Shown: in pieces, positions 54,741-64,000 of the stretch
How the letters are laid out: each line of letters opens with the position of its first letter
Position numbering within the stretch: the first letter of the stretch is position 1
Assembly: GCA_034401795.1 (NCBI GenBank)
Contig: CM067366.1
Location: forward strand, 77,348,983 to 77,412,982
Direction of reading: 5' to 3'
Length of the DNA: 64,000 nt
Source of the DNA: Chaetoderma sp. LZ-2023a
Taxonomy: Eukaryota > Mollusca > Caudofoveata > Chaetodermatida > Chaetodermatidae
The notes under the pieces: generated by a model
The model's database searches: none
Told to the model about the DNA's origin: nothing
The model's input: the letters and a program-made list of their open reading frames with translations, nothing else
Position numbers and translations under genes: made by a program

Positions 54741-56427
54741 GTGGTCTTTTGGTCAGTCGATCGCTGGGTGCCTTGATGTCCCGAGAGCAACAACATTCCG
54801 CAACATCATCATCAAAAAGGAACATTGGAACACTATAATTTAAAGAACAGCCACAAAATGTGTAGGGGACAATCGAAATTGGTGGGTTAATTTTATGTGC
54901 ACCTTAGGTTAGCCAGAATTGCGGTACAGGCGCATACTTCTTTATTAACGGCAGTGTACAAGTAGTTTGCAATACAGACCCTTTCATGATCAAGAGACAA
55001 AAACAACCCAAATTGACTAGCTTCATTAATGAACAAACTACCAAATTGGACCTCTAAAAATAATGCCGGTGTTTTGTTTTTGCAACATAATTCAGCAACG
55101 GAATGATCATAGGTACATAATTAAATACTATCATTGACTATATAAATTCCAATCTACGGGGCAATTTGGACAAAATCATACCATCGGCTTTGAGTTCTCT
55201 CACTAATACGGATTGTCCAAGCGTGAAAGGAATATCAGCCTCTGCTCTTAGACTACAACCCGGCCAAATTGGGCATGGCACTGAATAGACATAGAACATG
55301 GGCAATTATTTAAAACTTAATTTAGGCTACACCTCTTGCACGGGGCGTGACCTAGCTCTCAAACAATGAAAAGTTGGCGATATCGCCCTATCTATAAAAC
55401 TAATAAAGCTAAACCTGGTTTAATCATCCTTATTGAATTCCGGCCATTGCGACTGAATTGATAGCAACAATTTAGCAACTCATTCCAGCAACATAATTGT
55501 CCAAACAAACTCCATAATGGCTATTTTACTTTGACGCAAAATAGAGTGGCTTCATTACATGTGACAAAATAGCATTACATACGGGGGTGGGTGGTGAGTG
55601 AATGGGCGGCGAAGCAACAACTCGTTATATACGCTGAGAGAAATGTAAACAAACTCGGACAATCATCATATTAAATATTTCAGTTCCCTACAGATAAATA
55701 CTCATGACTGAAAGTTACTGCTACCCAAATAGCAACAGGTTTCAACAAACAATACGATAATTGTCAAGCAGGCTACAAGATTTCTCACAAAAATCCAGTC
55801 TTGTTTCACTACATACAAGCAGTTGTGGCATAATTTCACTAGTTTCTTCAGCCCTGCTAGAAGGAAACGGGTTAATTTTGCATTTGGACGTTTATTGATA
55901 TCACTTCTCCGACTATCTATTTAACCCTGCTCAATGCTCAATTCATCACCAGTTCCTGGAAAAATGCCCTAGCTGGTTACTTAAAAACAATTTGACTGAA
56001 CGTAATTGTTTCCTTAGGTAGCAACAACATTCAGTCAACGTTCCTTCAAAACATTAAGTTGGTTCTCCAGCACAACTATCTTCAGAAATAAAAGCGCTTT
56101 TAAATCGATCATTGGATAAATAATTGTGTTGAGATCAGTGAGAAACTGAAATGCTAGCCTTTTCTATGCAGGGTAATTATCACCCCACCCGCTGATGGGA
56201 CCAGTTAGCGAGCGTTTTTGTTTATTTATTACAGTCATAAAAACATAGAGGTATTCATTGCCAGCAATGCCCTCCGATTTCTAGCTATGCTAGACAGGGT
56301 TATAATGTCCATCAATTGTACAAATTGTAAGCCCTATGTCCTTATCATTTAACCCTTTAATGACTAAATCTTGTCAAAAAAACTAAACATTTTCTTGTTG
56401 AATGTCTTATTGCAGGCCCAAAAAATT
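54741..56427. other. AT-rich intergenic DNA
   Basis: No gene recognised. A partial MITE family 1 copy lies at 55985-56060 (centre ttccttaggtagcaacaac). Confidence 0.5.
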
Positions 56428-56515
56428 GTATTTTGAAATTTTGCCACTGGACTGACTGGCTCGCTTACCGAGCCAGTCATTCCAGTGGTAAATTTTCAGA
56501 AAAAGTTTTCACTTG
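56428..56515. repeat. Foldback MITE family 2, diverged
   Basis: attttgaaattttgccactg and cagtggtaaattttcagaaa pair around gactggctcgcttaccgagc, itself a palindrome. Confidence 0.75.
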
Positions 56516-56607
56516 GCCTACTAATCGACACTCCTCAAGACCCCTGCAGAGGCCAGTGTGACTGGCTTCATCATAAGAGGGTTAAGGCCCTATGTTTTTA
56601 ATATTAT

Positions 56608-56680
56608 GTTGAATATTTTGAAACTATTTCACCAGGCGTTGTTGCAGCAGCAACATACAGTCAAATTAGTTTCAAAATTT
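56608..56680. repeat. Foldback MITE family 1
   Basis: Left arm tgttgaatattttgaaacta, right arm cagtcaaattagtttcaaaa, centre gttgttgcagcagcaac. Confidence 0.8.
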
Positions 56681-56688
56681 TTTTGAAA

Positions 56689-58319
56689 GTTTAAAGGTCT
56701 CTGTGAAATGGTCTAGGACGAGTTGCGTTACAATCGATTGGTGCCCACTTTTGTCCCCGCCCCCTACCCTAAGTTGGACCCAAGATAAAAATAATTCCTT
56801 GTATTGTAGTCTATTTATCATTGGCTTGACAACGATATGTGACATGACCACCTTTGCATAAATTAAATTTTTTACCCACAGTCCCCACCCCCTTGGCGTC
56901 ATGACAAAATTTCAAAAGTGCCATGCACATCCATGGACATATGTGTAATCATACCAGAAGTTTCAAGTTTCTGCGTGAAATGGGCTAGGAGGAGTTGCGA
57001 TGGTAGCTCTTTTAAATAGACTGTTAAGATTGCCTTTCTGTTGCAATTTTTTAATTTGTTCAAGAAACTCATGGAAAATATTTATTTCTAGACCATGAGA
57101 AGACTATTTTGAAAATTTACCACTGGAGTGACTGGCTCGGTTATCGAGCTAATAATTCCAGTTGTAAATTTTCATAAATAGTCTTCTCTTAGTTTGCAAA
57201 TGGACATTTCGCAAGACCATTTCAGATGCGCTGAAGAAGGGGTAAAGGGTGAAATCTAAAGTTGTCACCAACTGATTTAGCTAATTGAGACAGGAACTAC
57301 TTTTACTGTCACGCTTCTAGTATTGAAACACACCACGCATTTGTCAACTCAAGAAAACTGAATGGATAAGATTCTGAAACTGGTTGTGCGGTCTTGGGTA
57401 GGGATATATGACGGCTGTGGCCACAGTTTCCGGTAACATTTCTTTCAATACATTCATCAACTTAAGCAATACTACCAGTATTATCAGGAAAATAAGATTT
57501 TAGCACTTTAGGGTTCAAAGTGTTAAAAGCTAAATCACTAATCCGCTCTATTAAGAGAAGAGTATAATAGCGCATTTAAGCGTGCAAGATCACTCAAGCA
57601 TGTTTTTAATGGGCACTGTATGGTCCATCAAAAAGTGGTTGTTAAAGACAGATAGTCAGTTAATACAACTTATTCGCTATACTATGCAGAGGTTTTGGAC
57701 CAAAAGATGGTGGTTGCTTACGGCTTCTCGTCATACCACCACCCCTTTTAAAGAATAACCATCTTTTGGCGCCAGAGCACGTGTTCGTCTTTGGGTAATA
57801 AATATCTTTCTGACTACAAGCCTGAATTTCCATCTGATGGAGCTTTATCATGAAAGCTATATAAAATCATTATTACTAGATTGATCTTTTTCCGCTGATG
57901 CCTAAATATTTAAGATATTATTGTGTGCTCTGACATCTATGTTGTTGAATTTTTTGTAATGTGTTTGACTGAAAGTTGTTCCTCCCGCAGCAATGACCTT
58001 CAGCCAAATTATTTTTAAAGAAACAACTCAGTCTACCAAACCATGTTGCTAAATAAACTTGGACATTCGGCTACAAGGAACAGGAGTGTGAAATCTAAAG
58101 TTGTCACCATAAGTCTGCTCGACAGCGGAAACTGTAACAGATCTAACCTGTCTATTAAGGAACACCTCTGAAATTAGACCTTTGCTATATCTGATGTAGT
58201 AATTTCGGAAGTTCATATCTCGGCCGTTTATGGACAGATTATCTTCTAGTTTTCAAACACTCGTTCATCTATGCCCACGCTGATATGACAAAGGTCATAG
58301 CATTCCGGGATCCATGGCT
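56689..58319. repeat. Segmental duplication, copy 1 (1.63 kb)
   Basis: Direct repeat of 61221-62866. It starts gtttaaaggtctctgtgaaa and ends cattccgggatccatggct. Scattered substitutions and small indels, estimated by eye at a few percent. It carries one array unit, one MITE family 2 (57098-57192), one MITE family 1 (about 57940-58022) and a hairpin built on ccaaaagatggt...accatcttttgg (57699-57767). Confidence 0.93.
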
Positions 58320-59719
58320 CAAAAGAAGCCGATAGAAGAGGAATAGTAATAATAATAATAATGATAAAAGAGAATATTCAGAACAATTTTTAGAAGGATT
58401 CCAAGTAAAAGTTAGCATTCTGCAGTATAAAGGTTAATACCAATCTATTATTTTACTAGTTGAAGGGTTAATAGGCAGGAACAACTTTCAGTCAAATTGT
58501 TTTGAAAAATAGTCAGCATGTATCCTTAGCATCTACAATAAGTGCAAGTTTTATATTGGCATTACTAAGTTCATGGGCTAATCAGCCAGGTTGTCAATTG
58601 GTATTAAATGGCAATTAAATCCCTATTATATTAATATGTTTACCTAGAGCACTTACAGTAGCAAATGCCATTTGTTACCCCCATGGTAACCAGATATAAA
58701 ATGACAATAAAATGTCACATTAATCATTTTTATTAGAGCCTCTAGCAAACTGTCTTCTACTACATAATAAAGAGGAAAATTAAAATCTAAATATTTCTGC
58801 ACTTTACAACTAGATCTCATTCATTTTCACACACACTCTGCAGACGGTCAACTAGCATATGTATAGCAATTTTTCCCATCAAAATCCATCAAATAAAAAA
58901 GTTCAAAATGGCCGCGAACTTGATTGGTCCACGGTGCCGAGACTGTTTGAGCAATCAAGTTTTTGCGAACAAATTTCACTTGCCGCCATTGACTTATTAA
59001 ATTCCCCAAATTTTAGCCAGATCGCTTCAGAAGTTCCAGAGGAGAAGATTATTTTGTCATTTATGACGTCATCAAGATGGCCGCCAAATCCCTGAGTGCA
59101 TCATGTTCTCTTTGATTAATTTCGATCCTAGTTGGCATCTAGACCATAGCTGCCGAGTCTTGTATTGATTGACCTGCTGGTTTCGGAGTTTTGGTTCAAT
59201 CTACTTGCTGGAAATGGCTGGCGGCGGAATAATAATAATAATAATAATAATAACTAGATCTGTTCCATGAACAGATATACGGCTTCCAAGAATACCTGCA
59301 CTAGAACTAGACATTCTTTTCTTGTACTTCATGTACAATCTAGTTATCTGGTGAAACTCTTATTTTCTAGAACTTCTTTAGATAATATTTCTTGTCTTTC
59401 TGATCAATCGCCTAGGTGGTTTTGGAGAAGATCTATATACACAAAACTGGTCACAAAATCAGCTAGATGATTGGTCATTCAGCAGTAAACAGGTTAATCA
59501 GGGATTTCTTTGGACACTAAATCTGGTAACATGGAACCAGTTTGACTGTTCTATACCTGGTGCTTCGGGAGAAGTAACTAGCAGGACAAGAGGTATTAGA
59601 AGATAGCAATATCTCGCATTTTTAAGTTACCTGAGGAACCGGCTGCTGCAGGACCCGGTCTGCGCAGGACTAACTATTCTGTGAAGAAACAATATCCAAG
59701 CCATGTACATATATAGAAT
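58320..59719. other. Intergenic with (AAT)n runs
   Basis: (AAT)n runs lie at about 58346-58365 and 59228-59252, and a MITE family 1 half at about 58470-58508. The frame at 58859-59095 includes gatggccgcc-type text but no recognisable protein. Confidence 0.5.
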
Positions 59720-61530
59720 TAGATTGCCCATTTGACTCCTGCTCACTGCCCGCAGATTGACTCAAGAACAAAATAATGTGTTGTACTGTAGTCTACTAAC
59801 TACAAGCTTCAAAATGATATGTGACATGACCACATTTGATCAAATTTATTTTCTGCCCATCATTTCCCCCACCCCTTCGGCTGATATCAAAATTCCAATG
59901 TGTCATGCACATCTCTGGCCATATGTTGAATCATAGATTTCTATGTGAAATGGTCTAGGAGGAGTTGTGTTACAATTGATTGGTGCCCACTTTTGACCCT
60001 GCCCCATACCCTCGTTTGACCCAACATCAAAATAATTCCATGTACTGTAGTCTACTCATCATTGGCTTCAAAATGATGTGTGACATGACCACCTTTGGAA
60101 GTTTTTTATTTTTTACTCCACATTTCCCATCACTTGGGGTCATACCAAAATTCCACAAGACCTATCAGAAGATAGCAAATAGCTGACTGGTACTGTATAT
60201 TAATTGTACATCACAGGATATGATGGACCACCGGATAGTCACATTTTGAAATTTGACACTCAACATGTGAATTCAAAACACTGGTGGTACTACCCATTGG
60301 GCAAGCATAGCTTGGAGACTGAACCATAAAGCTTATCTGCCCAGGAGTAACGTGAAGTCATTTAATGACAACTGGCAAATGGTCCAAACATAATTAAAGT
60401 TCATAGTCTGAAAAAAGAAGAAACATTTTAAAAAACAATCAGTATAATACATATTTAGATGTCAAATGCTCTAGGAGTTGCATGACAATCGATTTGTGCC
60501 TACTTTTGACCCCGCCCTATAACCTCAGTTTGACGCAAGATCAAAATAATTCCTTGTATTGTTGTCTACTCACCGTTGGCTTGAAAATGATATGTGACAT
60601 GACCACCTTTGGATAAATTAAATTTTTTACCCACAGTCCCCACACCCTGGGGTTCATGATTTAATTTTAAAAGTGTCATGCAAATCACTGGCCAGATGGG
60701 CAATCATCTCCAAAGTTTCTAGTTCCTATCTGAAGAGGTCTAGGAGGAGTTGCATTACAATTGATTGGTGCCCACTTTTGAAATTTTGACCCCGCCTCCC
60801 ACCCTCAGTTTGACCCAAGATCAAAATAATTCCTTGTACTGTAGACTACTTACCATTGGCTTGAAAATGATATGCAACATGACCTTTGGGGTCATGCCAA
60901 AATTCCAAAAGTGTCATGCAAATCCCTGTCCATATGTGCAATGATACCAAAGGTTTCATGCTTCTATGTGAAATGGTCTAGGAGGAGTTGTGTAACAATC
61001 GATTGGTGCCCACTTTTGATCCCCACTACCCTCAGTTAGACCCAAGATCGAAAGAGTTCCTTGTACTGTAGTCTACTCAGCATTGGCTTCAAAATGATAT
61101 GTGACATGACCATGTTTGGATAAATTAAATTTTTGACTCACAGTCCCCACCCCCTGCGGTCATGACAAAATTTCAAAAGTGCCATGCACATTCCTCGCAA
61201 TATGTGTAATCATACCGAAGGTTTAAAGGTCTCTGTGAAATGGTCTAGGACGAGTTGCGTTACAATCGATTGGTGCCCACTTGTGTCCCCGCCCCCTACC
61301 CTAAGTTGGACCCAAGATAAAAATAATTCCTTGTATTGTAGTCTATTCATCATTGGCTTGACAATGATATGTGACATGACCACCTTTGCATAAATTAAAT
61401 TTTTTACCCACAGTCCCCACCCCTTGGCGTCATGACAAACTTTCAAAAGTTCCATGCACATCCATGGCCATATGTGTAATCATACCAGAAGTTTCAAGTT
61501 TCTGCGTGAAATGGGCTAGGAGGAGTTGCG
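59720..61530. repeat. Satellite-like array, unit about 250 bp
   Basis: Successive units begin with gaaatggtctaggaggagtt (about 59948, 60725, 60970, 61237, with partial units near 59745, 60466 and 61507). Each carries cgattggtgcccacttttga, aataattccttgtactgtag and gatatgtgacatgaccac. The last full unit is also the start of the segmental duplication, so one unit recurs at 56700. Confidence 0.88.
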
Positions 61531-62866
61531 ATGGTAGCTCTTTTAAATAGACTGTTAAGATTGCCTTTCTGTTCCAATTTTTAAATTTGTTCAAGAAAAT
61601 TTAAATTTTCTCATGGAAAATATCCATTTCTAGACCAAGAGAAGACTATTTTGAAAATTTACCACTGGAGTGACTGGCTCAGTTATCGAGCTAATCATTC
61701 CAGTTGTAAACTTTCATAAATAGTCTTCTCTTAGTTTGCAAATGGACATTTCGCAAGACCATTTCAGATGCACTGAAGAAGGGGTAAAGGGTGAAATCTA
61801 AAGTTGTCACCAACTGATGTAGCTAATTGAGACAGGAACTACTTTTACTGTCACGCTTCTAGTATTGAAACACGCCACGCCACGCATTTGTCAATTCAAG
61901 AAAACTGAATAGATAAGATTCTGAAACTGGTTGGAGGGCTTGGGTAGGGATATATGACGGCTGTGGCCACAGTTTCCAGTCACATCTCTTTCAATACATT
62001 CATCAACTTACGCAATACTTCTAGTATTATCAGGAAAACAAGATTTTAGCACTTTAGGGTTCAAAGTGTTAAAAGCTAAATCACTAATCCGCTCTATTAA
62101 GAGAAGAGTATAATAGCGCATTTAAGTGTGCAAGATCACTCAAGCCTGTTTTTAATGGGCACTGTATGGTCCATCAAAAAGTGGTTGTTAAAGACAGATA
62201 GTCAGTTAATACAACTTATTCGCTATACTATGCAGAGTTTTTGAACCAAAAGATGGTGGTTGCTTACGGCTTCTCGTCATACCACCACCCCTTTTAAAGA
62301 ATAACCATCTTTTGGCGCCAGAGCACGTGTTCGTCTTTGGGTAATAAATATCTTCCTGGTTATAAGCCTGAATATCCATCTGATGGAGCTTTATCATGAA
62401 AGCTATATAAAATCATTATTACTAGATTGACCTCTTTTCCGCTGATGCCTAAATATTTAAGATATTATTGTGTGCTCTGACATCTATGTTGTTGAATTTT
62501 TTGTAATGTGTTTGACTGAAAGTTGTTCCTCCCGCAGCAATGACCTTCAGTCAAATTATTTTTAAAGAAACAACTCAGTCTACCAAACCATGTTGCTAAA
62601 TAAACTTGGACATTCGGCTACAAGGAACAGGAGTGTGAAATCTAAAGTTGTCACCATAAATCTGCTCGACGGCGGAAACTGTAACAGATCTAACCTGTCT
62701 ATTAAGGAACACCTCTGAAATTAGACCTTTGCTATATCTGATGTAGTAATTTCGGAAGTTCATATCTCGGCCGTTTATGGACAGATTATCTTCTAGTTTT
62801 CAAACACTCGTTCATCTATGCCCACGCTGATATGACAAAGGTCATAGCATTCCGGGATCCATGGCT
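61221..62866. repeat. Segmental duplication, copy 2 (1.65 kb)
   Basis: Direct repeat of 56689-58319. Its left part overlaps the end of the array. It contains MITE family 2 at 61639-61735 and MITE family 1 at about 62492-62573. Confidence 0.93.
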
Positions 62867-63221
62867 GGTTTAAGATGCAACATGTTTCACAATAACCACA
62901 AATAGCAATGTTTTTTAGAAGCATCACCAATAAGACTCAAGTGGTCCACCTTAGATAGGTAGTCTAATGCATTAGGCTAATTAAGTGCGTAGATGTAGGG
63001 TCCTATACTGTAATAGCAATGGGTTTGAGAACCACCACTCAAGCGGTTCACTTACAGAGGCGGTCATAGAACGTATTTGAGCTAAGAACCACCGTCATCA
63101 TACATCAGCATCGCCGTCTTAGCGAAAATTGTTACTGTCTCTAAGAGCCCTGTATTTGAGAATCGCCATCAACAAAATTCAAGTGGTCCACTTCCATAAT
63201 ATTCAATATTTTCCTGTATTT
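62867..63221. other. Short repeated aactcaagtggtc theme
   Basis: actcaagtggtccaccttag near 62936 recurs as weaker forms near 63037 and 63178 and again at the right edge (63979-64000). No gene. Confidence 0.5.
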
Positions 63222-63830
63222 TTTTTACAATTATCACATTCAACACGCTATGCAAGCGTATTAATAATTAATTAATTAATAGAAGTAGCAAAGCAAAACT
63301 CGAGTTTCTTAGTATTTCATAATCTATGAACACCAGCCATGCAACGGAAAGCTGTTGCTAGTGGCCGTTGAAACGTTATTAATGCTGGAACATAGCGATC
63401 TTTTCCTTAATTTCCGCTAATTTTTACAAGTTGCATGTGCCAAGCACGCTATGTAATCGTATTAATAATTAATGAACTAGTAACAATTGTAAGACATATC
63501 TCAGCTGTCTTAGTATGTGTACACCTCTGAATACGACCCTTGCATCACAAACCTCTTGTTACTAGTCCTTGCAAAGTTAGTAAGGCTGAAACAGAGTGAT
63601 TTATCCAAATATTACCAGAATTTATGTAAGTTTCGCGTTCAAATGCTGCTTTCAAATGCTGCTATGCGTTATGTAATTGTAGTAATTTTTCATCAACTAG
63701 CAGGAATAGCAACACGCAACTGATATCGTTTAGTATTTCATAGCGTTAGAACATGACTGTTGCAACAAAAACATGTTGTGGTTAGCAATTGTAGACATAT
63801 TAGGGCTGGAACAATATGATATATTCTATA
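63222..63830. repeat. Diverged tandem repeat, three units of about 205 bp
   Basis: Each unit has cacgctatg(c/t)aa..gtattaataattaa, a ttagtatttcat-like line and a gctggaacat..gat end. Units lie at roughly 63225-63430, 63431-63625 and 63626-63830. Confidence 0.65.
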
Positions 63831-63875
63831 TCATCACATAGTTGATGCAACGCTATCTCCCTCGTCCCTTCAACT

Positions 63876-63935
63876 ACCCCCCCCCCCGCCCCACACCCTT
63901 CCCCCCTCTCTCTCTCTCTCTCCTCCCTCTCCCTC
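63876..63935. repeat. C-rich and (CT)n low-complexity tract
   Basis: cccccccccc runs followed by ctctctctctctctc. Confidence 0.9.
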
Positions 63936-64000
63936 TGACTCGTTTCAACCGTATATATGCGTGGCGGTTATCAATAAAACTCAAGTGGTCTACCTTAGAT

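Noticed and set aside
58859-59095. Plus-strand 78-residue frame
   Set aside because: Contains repeated aatggccgc/agatggccgc text in AT-rich DNA, no domain and no splice context.

Overview
The window is animal (metazoan invertebrate) DNA. The evidence is spliced host exons with canonical GT/AG borders and matching phases, long repeat-filled introns, two LINE lineages, tRNA-derived SINEs, a Ty3/gypsy-like fossil, a Polinton fossil, foldback MITEs and long (TG)n/(CT)n tracts. The species cannot be fixed from the sequence; a marine invertebrate fits the host gene family.

The one clear host gene is the C-terminal half of a DUR3-like urea/proton symporter (sodium:solute symporter family) on the + strand. 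Its exons lie at 17189-17413, 18592-18800 and 42070-42692 (stop codon). Splice phases agree across both introns. The second intron is 23.3 kb long and holds a LINE, a SINE and a whole-length but decayed Polinton. Earlier exons must lie upstream of the window, or were missed.

Layout. 1-2860: three nested retroposons, a tRNA-derived SINE inside an I-superfamily LINE (+), itself inside an RTE-like LINE (-), with a clear target-site duplication around the middle one. 2880-8760: Ty3/gypsy pol region (+). 8360-16260: no recognisable gene, but rich in the word ACCGT/ACGGT and with two promoter-like CCAAT/CRE + TATA sites. Its last 3.4 kb recurs in inverted form at 50.8-53.8 kb. 16.3-18.8 kb: host exons. 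18.8-42.1 kb: the big intron, with LINE copy 2 (20716-23960), a SINE joined to its broken 3' end, the Polinton (24316-39416) and a foldback cluster (39418-39783). 42.7-64 kb: gene-poor DNA with foldback MITEs, tandem duplications, a roughly 250-bp satellite-like array and a 1.6-kb segmental duplication.

The Polinton carries protein-primed DNA polymerase B, integrase, a packaging-type ATPase, several small membrane, acidic or secreted proteins and unknown genes on both strands. A TTTAAAC-like box recurs just upstream of many of its start codons, including in very short divergent gaps. That box, the ACCGT-rich block and the Cys/His-rich loop of the symporter are the most interesting unexplained signals.
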